Of a stretch of 64,000 nucleotides of DNA, positions 14,715-25,291 are shown in pieces. The DNA is from Sphingobacterium sp. UBA2700 (GTDB lineage Bacteria > Bacteroidota > Bacteroidia > Sphingobacteriales > Sphingobacteriaceae). The position numbers and the translations under genes are program-made. The stretch spans positions 149,490-213,489 of the forward strand of contig DELI01000023.1 in assembly GCA_002354335.1 (NCBI GenBank), in the 5' to 3' direction. Position 1 is the first letter of the stretch. Each line of letters opens with the position of its first letter. The notes under the pieces were generated by a model that made no database searches, was not told where the DNA came from, and saw only the letters and a program-made list of their open reading frames with translations.

Positions 14715-17700
14715 TTGAATAAATTCGGCCGTATTGCAATCAAAACTTTCTTATGGATAATTGGTTCCATCATCGCTTTGCTATTACTGGTTATTTTCCT
14801 CGTCAGGTTACCCGCTGTCCAAAACTATATTGTAGGCAAGGTGACGAACTACTTGGAAAATAAGATCGGTACGCAGGTAGATATCGGCCATATTAATATT
14901 ACCTTTCCTAAAAAACTAGTCTTAGAAAATGTTTTTTTTGCAGATCAGTCTAAGGATACATTGATTGCCGGCGAACAGCTGCTCGTGGATATCAACATGT
15001 TCAAATTACTGAAGAACACTGTCGAGATTGAAGAGCTTGAGTTGAAAGGGATTACGGCGAAAATCAATCGTAAACTACCAGACAGCACCTTCAACTTCAG
15101 TTATATCGTCGGCGCTTTTGCAACGGAAAAAGAAAGTACTGCAACAGCGGATTCCACATCCGCATTAACTTTCGATATCGATAAGGTACTGTTTGAACGG
15201 ATTAAATTTGTCTACAAAGATGATGTGATTGGCACCTCAGCCGATCTTTATCTTAACCATTTCGATACCCGCATTAAAACATTTGACCTCACCAAGAATA
15301 TGACATTCAACATGCCGAAGATCAATATCGACGGTTTGCAGGCGAGGATTAAGCAATGGCGGGTTGTTTCGGAAGAGGAAGCTCCCGATGCCTCCGATTT
15401 TGGGATCAATGACCCCAGTGTGGAAGCAACATCGCTTTTGCCAAATCTGGCGACGGAAGTACTTGGCCTGAAGAATATTTATATACAGTACGATGACGAG
15501 GCATCGAACATCAACACCAAGTTTACCATCAAAGAACTGATCGCGAACGTAGATCAGATTGATCTAAACAAAGAGTTAGTCAAACTGAAGGAAGTAAAAT
15601 TAACAGACTCAGAATCCGAGGTATTTCTTGGGAAATCGGCTCCGAAACCAGAATCTAATAGTGCTGACAGCAGTTCTGTCAACTGGATTGTATCAGTTGA
15701 CAAAATTGGCATCGCCAGAACAAACGTTTGGTTTAGAGATGATAACCAACCGAGAATGAAGGGACTAGATTACTTTAACTTGAAGTTGACCGACCTTGCC
15801 GGTGCGATGGATAATGTCTACTATTCTGCTGATTCCATTTCCGGAAATTTAGCAAATCTTGCTGTAAAGGATCATTCAGGATTTGAACTAAGGCAGTTGA
15901 AAGGTGATTTCGTTTATACAAACACCGGGGCAATCGTTAAAGATTTCTTGATCGAAACACCGAATTCCATCATCCGAGATAACATCAAAGTTTCTTACCC
16001 TTCATTAGCGGCTGTTTCGGAAAACCCGAGCAATGTCACTATTGAAGCGACCCTGAAGAAGACGCAAATCGATATGCGCGATATCCGCTATTTGGCTCCT
16101 GACCTCGAGAAAGAGGAAACCATGAAGCCTTTGATGAACAAGAAATTCTATATCGATGGAAAAGTATTAGGCAAACTGAACGATTTGAGAATTCCAAAAG
16201 TCGAATTCAAAACCTTGAATAACACGCATCTTATCGCCTCAGCGCATATCAAAGGACTTCCCGATATGAACAAGATGTATCTGGATCTGGATATCCGGAA
16301 ATTGACGACTAGCCGTGCCGACCTGAACCGACTGATTGCCCCTTCCCTATTGCCCGACAGTATACAATTGCCGAGGAATATTAGTTTGGTTGGTACGTTC
16401 AAAGGTGGAATGCGTGGCTTTGACACCGATCTAAAATTAGTTACAGAACAGGGAAATGCTACAGTCAATGGAACCCTGAACATGGGTAGAGATACGACTT
16501 ACAATGCTTTTGTATCGGTAGATAATTTCAATTTGGGTGAGTTCTTAAAGCAAGATTCCGTTTTAGGTTATATTGCTGCCCAGGCGCAGGTGAAGGGAAC
16601 TGGCTTGAATCCTAAGACGATGATTGCTGATGCGACCGGAACCTTAAAGCGCTTCGATGCAATGGGCTATGGATACCGGGATATTGATTTTGACTTTACC
16701 GCAAATCGCGGAGATATATCGGCTAATTTACATAGTCCTGACCCGAACGTTCAACTAAATGCGAGCATTCAGGCAAATATGCAAGGCCAATATCCTAGGC
16801 TTTACGCCGAGATGATGATCGATAGCATCAACCTCAAGAACCTGAAGTTGATGGATGAAAACCTACGTTATCACGGAAAAATCATCGCCGACTTCGAGAC
16901 ATTTGACTTAGATCATTTAAATGGTTCCTTACGGATCGCCAATTCGTCTATCGCCTATAATGATGATCGCTATGTGTTGGATACCGTAGCGTTAACCGCT
17001 CAGGCTGATACGGGTAGAAATATTCTGATTTTAAGTTCCGAGTTCTTGAATGCGCATCTTGCTGGTAAGTATAAGTTGACGGAGTTAGGCGCATCGGTCC
17101 AGGATATCATCAGAACCTATTACAATCCTTCCAATAATCAAACTCCGCTTGTCTACTCGCCACAGCAATTTGAATTTAGTGCACGCTTGAACAATGCGCG
17201 GATTATCCGAGAATTTTTCCCGGCATTAGAGGAGTTACAAGATGTAACCTTAGACGGATCATTTAATAGCGAGGATAAAGCCTTGATGGCAAAACTGCTC
17301 GCTCCTAAAGTGATGTACGATGGTACGGAGGTGGAGAATATCGGTATGGATATTATTACCGTCGACAGCACAATGTACTATAATGCCTTGATTGAACATA
17401 TCAAAGTTAGTGGTGTAGAGTTGCGCAATACGGTACTGAGTGGGAATGTCGTAGAAAACAATGTTGACCTAGGTCTTTGGATAAAAGATAAAGAAGATAA
17501 AGAACAGTACCATTTGGGTGCTAATATGTCGGTGGATGCCAATAACTACAATTTCTCGTTAAAAGAAGACGGCTTGATGCTGAACTATGAGAAGTGGGGC
17601 ATCAATCCGAACAACTTATTGACCTTCGGAAGCGCAGGCATTCGAGCGAATAATTTCCATCTTTCTAAAGATGGTCAGGAGATGATTATTCAATCGAAAG

Positions 17701-19982
17701 ACTCGACACTGAATTCCCCTATCGATTTAACCTTTAATAACTTCCGTATTGAAACCATTACGCGGATGTTGAATTCGGAAAACCTGACATTAGGCGGTGG
17801 GATCAACGGTACAGCAACGGTTTCACGGTTGGAAGCAAATCCTGTTTTCGTATCCGACTTGAATATTGAAAAGTTCTTCTTCGGAAAAGATACGATTGGT
17901 AATGTGATGCTGAAGGTAAATAACATCAAAGAGAACACTTACTCCGCGGACGTTCGAATTACGGAGAATGGAAATGATGTTCAATTGATTGCTGATGTCA
18001 TCATCCCTGCGGAAGGCGATATGCAAATCGATGCCACCTTGGATCTTAAACCAATGACGATCAAAACGATCGAAGCCTTCAGTATGGGGCAGCTTAAGGG
18101 ATCACAAGGCGACTTGTCAGGAACTTTGAAAATAACCGGTACGACGGCTGCACCGAGAATAAATGGTGATTTGACCTTCAATGATGCGATTATTAATGCC
18201 TCGATGTTGAACTCTAACATGAAGATTGATAATCAGAAGGTTTACTTTAACGATCAGGGGATTACTTTCCGTCAATTTAACTTAGTAGATTCGAGAAACA
18301 ATGTTGGTCGTTTGAATGGATCGATCAGAACATCCACTTATACGGACTTTGCGTTTAATTTGAATCTGACAACTGATGATTTCGAAGTCATGAATTCGAC
18401 GCGTGAAGACAACGATATGTTTTTCGGAAAAATGTATATCACATCGAATCTGCGTATCACTGGAGACTTAAATAAGCCTAGGATTGACGGTAATGTGAAG
18501 GCTAATGATCGTACGGATTTTAACTTTATCGTACCGAATGACGATCCTGGAGTAACGCAGCGTGATGGAGTGGTTAAGTTCGTGGATAAGAGTGACACGG
18601 CCCGTGCTAACGTATTTGCGAAGCTGGACTCTATGACGACGGCGACTACCCTATCGGGCTATGACATTGCATTGAACTTAAGTACCGATCCGGACGCTAA
18701 GTTCAAAATTATCCTCGATGAAGGAACACAGGATGCATTGAATATTCAAGGTATCGCTGAGATCAATACCACTATTGATGCCAACGATAAGATTACAATG
18801 TCTGGAACTTTCACGGTAGAAGATGGTAATTATACTTTTTCATTCGGCCCGATATCGAAAGACTTTAGGTTTCAGAAAGGTAGTACCATCACATGGAATG
18901 GCGATCCACTTGATGCCCGATTGAATATCACGGCCCTTTATTCTGGCAAATTCGCGACATTAGAGCTAGTTCAAAATCAAATTGGCGCAGAGAGTCAGAA
19001 TCTTTATAAACAACGTATTCCTTTTAACGTGAAGTTGATCTTGACGGGTGAATTGTTCAAGCCACAAATCAACTTTGATATCGATGTGGATGAAAATAAT
19101 GCAGTAGCTTCACAAGATGTCATCAGCAAGGTAAATATTGCCTTAGCCAACATACGTGAAGATCCAGCAGAGCTTAACAAGCAGGTTTTCTCGCTGATTG
19201 CGCTAGGTCGCTTTATGTCTAATAATCCATTTGAGAGTTTATCGGGAGGTGGCGCTGAATCATTAGCCAGAAGTACCGTGAGTTCTTTCTTAACGAGTCA
19301 ATTGAATAATCTAGCATCCGATCTGATCAAAGGAGTGGAATTAGATTTCAACTTAAATTCGGAGGAAGACTACTTGACAGGGTCCGCGCAAACGCGTACG
19401 GATTTGAATGTCGGTATCTCGAAAATGTTATTTGATGATCGATTGAAGATTACGATTGGCTCAAACTTCGAGGTAGAAGGAAACTCTAGACCAGGAGAAA
19501 AAGCTACCAATATTGCGGGTGATATCTCTCTTGATTATCAGTTATCGAAAGACGGTCGCTATTTTGCGCGCGTGTATCGTAAGAATCAATATCAGGCTAC
19601 CCTACAAGGGCAATTTGTTGAAACCGGTATCGGTTTTATCATCAACATGAGCTATGACAGATTTAGAGAATTGTTTATGAGCTCGAAAGCGATTGCGGCT
19701 TACAATACGGACAGCCGAGGATTTAGAAAACGATTTGACGTTGAACGTATGGATACGGATTCAGTTTATCGTGATAGTGTTCGTATGGTTATTCGCGATA
19801 GTTTAATGACGCACAGCCCTGAATACAGAAAACGCATCGAGCGCGAACAACAAGAGGAATTGAAAAAACAACAAGAACAAAAAGACAGCACGAGGAATTT
19901 GCCTGATACCAGCAAAGTAACCGAGCCGAAGAAAGCTGCGATAAAAAATGAAGAAGAGGAAGGGGAATCCAATGAGAAATAA
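14715..19982 (+). CDS. tamB: translocation/assembly module protein TamB
   Basis: The product is 1755 residues long. One N-terminal membrane anchor (FLWIIGSIIALLLLVIFLV, about 13-31) is followed by AsmA-like VDIGHINITFPKKLVLENV and a very long run of short beta strands (DUF3971/AsmA-like groove). The conserved DUF490 C-terminal domain occupies about 1250-1660. The tail after 1690 is charged, rich in Glu, Lys and Gln. TamB spans the periplasm from the inner membrane and moves lipid or assists barrel assembly with its outer-membrane partner. No ATG or GTG is available before the signal anchor: the frame has a stop at 14688-14690 and begins with TTG at 14715. It overlaps tamL by 11 nt. Confidence 0.93.
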   Translation: MNKFGRIAIKTFLWIIGSIIALLLLVIFLVRLPAVQNYIVGKVTNYLENKIGTQVDIGHINITFPKKLVLENVFFADQSKDTLIAGEQLLVDINMFKLLKNTVEIEELELKGITAKINRKLPDSTFNFSYIVGAFATEKESTATADSTSALTFDIDKVLFERIKFVYKDDVIGTSADLYLNHFDTRIKTFDLTKNMTFNMPKINIDGLQARIKQWRVVSEEEAPDASDFGINDPSVEATSLLPNLATEVLGLKNIYIQYDDEASNINTKFTIKELIANVDQIDLNKELVKLKEVKLTDSESEVFLGKSAPKPESNSADSSSVNWIVSVDKIGIARTNVWFRDDNQPRMKGLDYFNLKLTDLAGAMDNVYYSADSISGNLANLAVKDHSGFELRQLKGDFVYTNTGAIVKDFLIETPNSIIRDNIKVSYPSLAAVSENPSNVTIEATLKKTQIDMRDIRYLAPDLEKEETMKPLMNKKFYIDGKVLGKLNDLRIPKVEFKTLNNTHLIASAHIKGLPDMNKMYLDLDIRKLTTSRADLNRLIAPSLLPDSIQLPRNISLVGTFKGGMRGFDTDLKLVTEQGNATVNGTLNMGRDTTYNAFVSVDNFNLGEFLKQDSVLGYIAAQAQVKGTGLNPKTMIADATGTLKRFDAMGYGYRDIDFDFTANRGDISANLHSPDPNVQLNASIQANMQGQYPRLYAEMMIDSINLKNLKLMDENLRYHGKIIADFETFDLDHLNGSLRIANSSIAYNDDRYVLDTVALTAQADTGRNILILSSEFLNAHLAGKYKLTELGASVQDIIRTYYNPSNNQTPLVYSPQQFEFSARLNNARIIREFFPALEELQDVTLDGSFNSEDKALMAKLLAPKVMYDGTEVENIGMDIITVDSTMYYNALIEHIKVSGVELRNTVLSGNVVENNVDLGLWIKDKEDKEQYHLGANMSVDANNYNFSLKEDGLMLNYEKWGINPNNLLTFGSAGIRANNFHLSKDGQEMIIQSKDSTLNSPIDLTFNNFRIETITRMLNSENLTLGGGINGTATVSRLEANPVFVSDLNIEKFFFGKDTIGNVMLKVNNIKENTYSADVRITENGNDVQLIADVIIPAEGDMQIDATLDLKPMTIKTIEAFSMGQLKGSQGDLSGTLKITGTTAAPRINGDLTFNDAIINASMLNSNMKIDNQKVYFNDQGITFRQFNLVDSRNNVGRLNGSIRTSTYTDFAFNLNLTTDDFEVMNSTREDNDMFFGKMYITSNLRITGDLNKPRIDGNVKANDRTDFNFIVPNDDPGVTQRDGVVKFVDKSDTARANVFAKLDSMTTATTLSGYDIALNLSTDPDAKFKIILDEGTQDALNIQGIAEINTTIDANDKITMSGTFTVEDGNYTFSFGPISKDFRFQKGSTITWNGDPLDARLNITALYSGKFATLELVQNQIGAESQNLYKQRIPFNVKLILTGELFKPQINFDIDVDENNAVASQDVISKVNIALANIREDPAELNKQVFSLIALGRFMSNNPFESLSGGGAESLARSTVSSFLTSQLNNLASDLIKGVELDFNLNSEEDYLTGSAQTRTDLNVGISKMLFDDRLKITIGSNFEVEGNSRPGEKATNIAGDISLDYQLSKDGRYFARVYRKNQYQATLQGQFVETGIGFIINMSYDRFRELFMSSKAIAAYNTDSRGFRKRFDVERMDTDSVYRDSVRMVIRDSLMTHSPEYRKRIEREQQEELKKQQEQKDSTRNLPDTSKVTEPKKAAIKNEEEEGESNEK

Positions 19983-22269
19983 ACTAATTTTACCTTGCTT
20001 TTTAGGGTTATTGCTTAGCAGTTGTAACCCCACTAAATATGTTGCAGAGAACGAAAAGCTGTATAAGGAAGGTGATGTAGTCATTCATCATGACTCTATT
20101 TCAGAAGAGCGCCGAGAAGGGTTTGAAACCTTTTTAGAATCGTCGCTTATGCCGAAACCGAATAAGAAGTTTGCTGGCATTTACTTCAAATTAGGGATGT
20201 GGAATATGGGCGGTGGTCCAGATTCGACAAATAACTTTGTGCGCAAATGGTTAAAGCGCAATGGTGAAGAACCGGTATTGTTAAGCGATGTCAATCGTGA
20301 ATACAATCAGAACCTCCTACGTGGTAAGATGGAGAACCTCGGTTTCTTTCAAGCACGCGTTACCTCGGATACTTTGATCGATGGCAAATTTGCTACGGTT
20401 CGATACGATGCCTTTCCTGGTAAAATTTATCGGATTAATAAGACAGAGTTTGATATTGACAGTACAACACAAATTGGGCGTTCCATTCATGACTCGAAAG
20501 ACCAGACTTTTTTAAAACCCGGGAATAATTACAACTTAGATGTTATCCTAGCAGAGCGAGAACGTATTGATAATGATCTTAAGCACAAAGGCTATTACTA
20601 CTTTAGCGACGACAATTTCTTAGTGGAAGTGGATAGTACCATAGGGAATAATAAAGTGGATATGTTCATGACGATCAAACCGGAGACGCCTGAAAAGGCG
20701 AAGACGCCGCAAAAGATTGGCAATATCTATATCTTCCCTAATTACCGGGAAACAACAGGTTCAAACAGACGACGTATTCCTCGCGGCACAGAAAAATACG
20801 ATGATAAGTATTACATCATCGATCGTGAGAATCGCTTTCGTAAGAAGGTATTGGCAAATCATATCTTCTTGGAGCCCGGAAAATTATATAATCGTTGGGA
20901 GCATCAACAAACAATCAACCACTTGGTTAACTTAAATGCATTTAAGTTTGTGAAGAACGATTTTGTTGATAGTCCGGACTCGACCAATACGCTCGACGTT
21001 TATTATTATCTGACACCAATGCAGCGTAGAGCCCTGCGCTTAGAATTGATCGCAAAGACTGCTGCAGTATATAATGGTACGGAAGCCAATATCAATTGGA
21101 CCTTTAAAAATGCTTTCAAAGGTTTTGAAACGGTGACACTTTCCGTTTTCGGTGGATATGAAACGCAAACCGGTGGTAATGTTAATTTGAATTCCAGCTA
21201 TATCCGCTACGGTACTGAGGTTTCAATTAACTGGCCAAGATTACTTTCACCCTACAAATGGGCACCAGGACGACGATATATCCCTAGAACCTTCTTAAAG
21301 GTTGGATATGAATTCCTGAACAGAAGAACGGCTTATACATTAAATTCATTTACGACGAACTTCGGATATGCATGGAAAGAGAACGAACAGAAAGAACATA
21401 ATTTAACGCTTGCAGAGATTATCTATGTACAGCCTCGCGGGATCTCCGATGAGTATAGGGCGCAGATGGATACTGTTCCTACCCTTCGCCACATCGTTGA
21501 TCCACAATTCTCATTCGGTCCTAACTATACCTATACCTTCACCAATACCATGGAGGATAAAAAGCACACTTTCTATGCGAAAGCCGGCTTAAATACGTCA
21601 GGGAATATATTGGGGTTAATTCAAGGGGCAGACTACAAAGAAGGCAATATCAAAGAATTATTCGGAACGGCGTATTCACAATTTGTGAAGGCAGAGGCTG
21701 ACTTACGTCATTATATGAAGCTTTCGGCATCTTCCCAATTAGCATCCCGCATTATGATTGGAACAAGTTACTCTTATGGTAACTCCCGTTCCCTACCTTA
21801 TCTGAAACAATATTATACGGGTGGTCCTAATGGTTTACGTGCGTTTAGAGCACGTTCAGTAGGTCCAGGATCGTCCCTTCCCGAAAATATCGGAGAGGAT
21901 AATTTCTTCGCTGATCAAACGGGAGACTTAAAGCTGGAGTTAAATACCGAATACCGTTCAAAAATTGCAGGGATGTTCCATTGGGCGGCCTTTGTCGATG
22001 CCGGAAACGTGTGGTTACAGCGTGAGGATGAGAACAAACCGGGCGGTAAATTCAGTAAAGCATTTTTATCGGAGCTTGCCGTTGGTGGCGGTGTCGGATT
22101 GCGGGTAGATTTAGATTTCTTAGTTATACGGACAGATTTTGCGATTCCGTTCCGTGTTCCATATCGCGATAAAGGCGACCGTTGGGTGTTCAAGTATATT
22201 GATATACGTGAGCGTGATTGGCGCCGGGATAACTTAGTATTCAACCTGGCGATTGGCTATCCATTCTAG
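19972..22269 (+). CDS. tamL: TamL, lipidated TamA/BamA-family outer-membrane protein
   Basis: The 765-residue protein starts with a lipoprotein signal (MRNKLILPCFLGLLLSSC, Cys18), the feature that separates Bacteroidota TamL from TamA. POTRA-like domains fill about 30-350. A C-terminal 16-strand barrel of the Omp85 type follows, with the conserved GGPNGLRAFRARSVGPG loop near residue 620 and an aromatic C-terminus (AIGYPF). It pairs with TamB. An upstream in-frame ATG at 19948 would add MKKRKGNP before the signal; the ATG at 19972 is preferred because the lipobox is then at the normal distance. The 11-nt overlap with tamB suggests coupled translation. Confidence 0.92.
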   Translation: MRNKLILPCFLGLLLSSCNPTKYVAENEKLYKEGDVVIHHDSISEERREGFETFLESSLMPKPNKKFAGIYFKLGMWNMGGGPDSTNNFVRKWLKRNGEEPVLLSDVNREYNQNLLRGKMENLGFFQARVTSDTLIDGKFATVRYDAFPGKIYRINKTEFDIDSTTQIGRSIHDSKDQTFLKPGNNYNLDVILAERERIDNDLKHKGYYYFSDDNFLVEVDSTIGNNKVDMFMTIKPETPEKAKTPQKIGNIYIFPNYRETTGSNRRRIPRGTEKYDDKYYIIDRENRFRKKVLANHIFLEPGKLYNRWEHQQTINHLVNLNAFKFVKNDFVDSPDSTNTLDVYYYLTPMQRRALRLELIAKTAAVYNGTEANINWTFKNAFKGFETVTLSVFGGYETQTGGNVNLNSSYIRYGTEVSINWPRLLSPYKWAPGRRYIPRTFLKVGYEFLNRRTAYTLNSFTTNFGYAWKENEQKEHNLTLAEIIYVQPRGISDEYRAQMDTVPTLRHIVDPQFSFGPNYTYTFTNTMEDKKHTFYAKAGLNTSGNILGLIQGADYKEGNIKELFGTAYSQFVKAEADLRHYMKLSASSQLASRIMIGTSYSYGNSRSLPYLKQYYTGGPNGLRAFRARSVGPGSSLPENIGEDNFFADQTGDLKLELNTEYRSKIAGMFHWAAFVDAGNVWLQREDENKPGGKFSKAFLSELAVGGGVGLRVDLDFLVIRTDFAIPFRVPYRDKGDRWVFKYIDIRERDWRRDNLVFNLAIGYPF

Positions 22270-22387
22270 TGGAAAGAATCACCAATCAAGTTGTGACATA
22301 GCGCATTATTCGAAATTTTAAGGGGATTTTACAAGTGATTCACGATAAAATTTATTACATTTAAGGGTAAATACAAACCCCAATACT

Positions 22388-23332
22388 ATGAAAATAACCG
22401 TTGTTGGTGCAGGCGCAGTTGGCGCAACGACCGCAGACAATCTGGTAAGACGCAATGTAGCAGAAGAAATTGTGCTGCTTGATATTAAAGAAGGCTTCGC
22501 AGAAGGTAAAGCACAAGACATGATGCAAACCGCTGCTTTATTAGGCTTCGAATCGCATATCAAAGGTGTTACGAATGATTATCAAGCGACGGCAGGCTCC
22601 GCTGTAGCCGTTATTACTTCCGGAATTCCTCGTAAACCTGGTATGACGCGTGAAGAGCTTATCGGAACGAATGCAGGAATCGTTAAATCGGTCGTGGAAA
22701 ACCTGATTAAACACTCTCCAGAAATCATTATCCTCATTGTTTCCAATCCGATGGATACGATGACCTATCTAGCATTGAAAACGAGTGGCCTTCCAAAAAA
22801 TCGAATCATTGGAATGGGTGGTGCATTAGACTCGGCACGTTTCAAATATCAAATCAGTGATAAATTGAATGCTTCGGCGAATGATTTAAACGCAATTGTG
22901 ATCGGTGGCCATGGCGATACAACGATGATCCCATTAATTAAACATGCTACATGGAACAGCGTAAAAGTTTCATCCTTTTTAACAGAGGAAGAAGAGGCCG
23001 AGATCGTTAAGAAAACTATGGTCGGTGGGGCTACATTGACAGCATTGATCGGTACATCAGCATGGTATGCACCAGGTGCAGCGGCAGCTTCGATGGTAGA
23101 AAGCATTGTAAAAAATCAAAATAAACTGTTCACAGCGTCCGTTTTCTTGGAAGGTGAATTTGGACAGGAAGATATTAATATTGGAGTACCAGTAATCATT
23201 AATAACAAAGGCTGGGACAGAATAGTCCCTATGGAACTTTCTGAAAAGGAGCAAGAACTGTTTAATGCTTCTGCCGACGCAGTTCGAAAAATGAACGATG
23301 TTCTTTACGATGAGGGTATTTTAAAGAAATAA
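22388..23332 (+). CDS. mdh: malate dehydrogenase
   Basis: The 314-residue enzyme is of the LDH-like MDH type. It has the NAD-binding GAGAVG (7-12), Asp32 at the end of the second strand (NAD preference), the substrate loop SGIPRKPGMTREEL with Arg82 and Arg88, SNPMD near 119-123, and the catalytic His175 in VIGGHGDTTM. It interconverts malate and oxaloacetate in the TCA cycle. The start is the ATG at 22388. It is followed 27 bp later by a retropepsin-like gene on the same strand, so the two may share a transcript. Confidence 0.96.
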   Translation: MKITVVGAGAVGATTADNLVRRNVAEEIVLLDIKEGFAEGKAQDMMQTAALLGFESHIKGVTNDYQATAGSAVAVITSGIPRKPGMTREELIGTNAGIVKSVVENLIKHSPEIIILIVSNPMDTMTYLALKTSGLPKNRIIGMGGALDSARFKYQISDKLNASANDLNAIVIGGHGDTTMIPLIKHATWNSVKVSSFLTEEEEAEIVKKTMVGGATLTALIGTSAWYAPGAAAASMVESIVKNQNKLFTASVFLEGEFGQEDINIGVPVIINNKGWDRIVPMELSEKEQELFNASADAVRKMNDVLYDEGILKK

Positions 23333-23359
23333 GGAACAGACATAAAACCTATACTTTAC

Positions 23360-23812
23360 ATGTATAAAATCCCATTTGAAGTCATCGGCCTACAAGCCGA
23401 TGGCTTTCATATTATAACCCAAACGACGATCTACGATAAGACATTTAAGATTGTTATCGACACTGGTGCTTCAAAGACTGTATTAGACAAACAAACGCTC
23501 CTAAGTTCGGGCTTAGCTGAAGATAATTTTCAAAACACGGACATTCTATCTACTGGATTAGGCACCAATACCATGGAAAGTTTTATGCTTAATATTCCGG
23601 AAATGAAACTTCATGATTGGTCGGTGAAGAATTTCACAGTTGCCGTTCTGGATTTGAGCTCAATCAATTATGCTTATACGCAAATTGGAATAGATCCTGT
23701 AATAGGTGTTCTAGGCGGGGATATTTTAAAAGCCTATGGAGCAATTATCGATTATAAGAAAAATGAGCTCCGGCTAAATCAACGGAAATTAGCTTTAAAT
23801 AAGCGTCGTTGA
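23360..23812 (+). CDS. retropepsin-like aspartic protease domain protein
   Basis: The protein has 150 residues with one aspartyl protease motif, IVIDTGASKTVLD (residues about 34-46), and a second hydrophobic-Gly element near GVLGGDIL, the flap and psi-loop pattern of clan AA retropepsin-like folds. Such single-domain proteins act as dimers when active. No signal peptide is present, so it is probably cytoplasmic. Its role is unknown. The last 34 bp overlap the end of the convergent MFS gene. Confidence 0.8.
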   Translation: MYKIPFEVIGLQADGFHIITQTTIYDKTFKIVIDTGASKTVLDKQTLLSSGLAEDNFQNTDILSTGLGTNTMESFMLNIPEMKLHDWSVKNFTVAVLDLSSINYAYTQIGIDPVIGVLGGDILKAYGAIIDYKKNELRLNQRKLALNKRR

Positions 23813-25008
23813 ATATGAAGTCTTAGGTAAATATAGAAACCAACAGATATCAGCACCCCGCATGCACCCATGATGTAGAGGGTGTTTTTTATGCCGACAA
23901 TCTCCGCTATTGCTCCTGTTAATAAACTACCAATGGGGAATATTCCCTGGAAAGCCATCACATAATAGGACATCGCCCGAGCACGATAGGCAGGCATTGC
24001 GTGGGTCTGAATATAGGTATTAATCGACGAGTTCTGCATCATCATAGCAAAAGAAACGCCCATGGTGAAGAACAATGCTGCCGGCAGATACTGCGCATAT
24101 GCCAGTAAAGCTAAGGAAATCCCCATCGCTAAAGCAGAGAAAAGAACCCTGTACCGAAGATTATCGCCAGATTTTAAGCGTGCCATATTAATTGCCCCGA
24201 TCATCGCTCCTAATCCTGCAGCACTCTCAAACCAAGAAAATGTACGTTCATCGCCATTAAATAGCTCCCGAGCAACGGCAGGTAGTAAGGAAGTATAAGG
24301 GATGACCAACAGACTTGAAAAAGTTAAAATGATGATGAGGGACATAATGTGTGGCGAACGCTTCAGGTATTCAAAGCCATGTTTAAGCCCTTCAAAAGCA
24401 CTTTCATTAGGAATTATGATGACCTTTTCCTGCACGTTCATCAGCATCAAACAGATGATAACAGGAATAAAACTGATGAAATTCAACGTAAAACAGGCCA
24501 ATTCTCCATACGTGGATAACAAGACCCCACCGATTGCAGGCCCTACCATGCGGGCGGCGTTAAATATCGACGAATTCAATGCAATTGCATTCGGCAAGTC
24601 CTTCCTATCATCGACCAAGGAAACGAGCAAGGATTGTCGTCCCAGTACATCAAAAGCATTGATCACGCCTTGAATAAATCCTAAAATTGACAGATAAAGT
24701 ACCGATTCGAGTTTCAAATAAACCAATAAGGCCAGCAATCCGGCTTGTATCATCAAGCCAATCTGTGTAATGAATACTAATCTGTATTTCTTATGTCGAT
24801 CGACGAAGGCTCCGATAAATGGTGAGAGCACTAAAGAAGGTAATAAGGAGATAAAAGAGACGAACCCTAACCAGAAAACAGAGCCCGTTAATTGGTAAAC
24901 CAACCAACTAATGGCGATGCGTTGCATCCAGGTCCCTAAAAGCGAGATCGCTTGACCAATGACGTGAAGTCTAAAGTTCGGATATGCTAATGATCTAAAT
25001 AACTGCAT
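23779..25008 (-). CDS. MFS transporter, EntS-like (MFS_3 family)
   Basis: The 409-residue membrane protein has about 11-12 helices. MFS features include the loop motif GAFVDRHKKYRLVF (residues about 64-77) and FIQGVINAFDVLGRQSLLVSLV, typical of the enterobactin exporter EntS group. Substrates in this group range from siderophores to drugs; none can be assigned here. The start ATG at 25006-25008 gives MQLFRSLAYPNFRLHVIGQAIS, a normal cytoplasmic lead-in. The gene is convergent with, and overlaps, the retropepsin-like gene. Confidence 0.85.
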   Translation of the reverse strand: MQLFRSLAYPNFRLHVIGQAISLLGTWMQRIAISWLVYQLTGSVFWLGFVSFISLLPSLVLSPFIGAFVDRHKKYRLVFITQIGLMIQAGLLALLVYLKLESVLYLSILGFIQGVINAFDVLGRQSLLVSLVDDRKDLPNAIALNSSIFNAARMVGPAIGGVLLSTYGELACFTLNFISFIPVIICLMLMNVQEKVIIIPNESAFEGLKHGFEYLKRSPHIMSLIIILTFSSLLVIPYTSLLPAVARELFNGDERTFSWFESAAGLGAMIGAINMARLKSGDNLRYRVLFSALAMGISLALLAYAQYLPAALFFTMGVSFAMMMQNSSINTYIQTHAMPAYRARAMSYYVMAFQGIFPIGSLLTGAIAEIVGIKNTLYIMGACGVLISVGFYIYLRLHIQRRLFKANFR

Positions 25009-25103
25009 GAATATCGGGTCGCCTATATAATGTAACCCAAAGCAACCTAAAGAGTTTGCCCTAATACGATAAATGTAGTGTTTTTATATAGCATACGAAA
25101 ACT

Positions 25104-25142
25104 AATGGCTAGTAATTAGTAGTTAGTAATTAGTATTTAGAC
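25104..25142. repeat. TAGTAnTTAG periodic intergenic repeat
   Basis: CTAGTAATTAGTAGTTAGTAATTAGTATTTAGAC-type sequence repeats TAGTAnT with a 7-bp period. It matches the outer arms of the composite element at 13.7-13.9 kb. It lies in the 283-bp region between the divergent MFS and transaldolase genes. Confidence 0.55.
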
Positions 25143-25219
25143 TTGAATGTTGCTAATGATAGGAGGAACATAAGCGTCAATTAGTGTATGTTCATCTTTT
25201 CAATCTGAAACAATATAGC

Positions 25220-25227
25220 TACCTTTG
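25220..25227 (+). promoter_or_regulatory. -7 promoter box of the transaldolase/Fsa gene (TACCTTTG)
   Basis: TACCTTTG is an exact TAnnTTTG match placed 65 bp before the ATG. A T-rich CTTTTC stretch at about 25195-25200, roughly 20 bp upstream, may be the -33 element. Confidence 0.55.
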
Positions 25228-25291
25228 TGGCAACAAAGCGATTAGCTTATTTTAGGACAAGAATAAACACAATCATTCAACACTTTACAAC

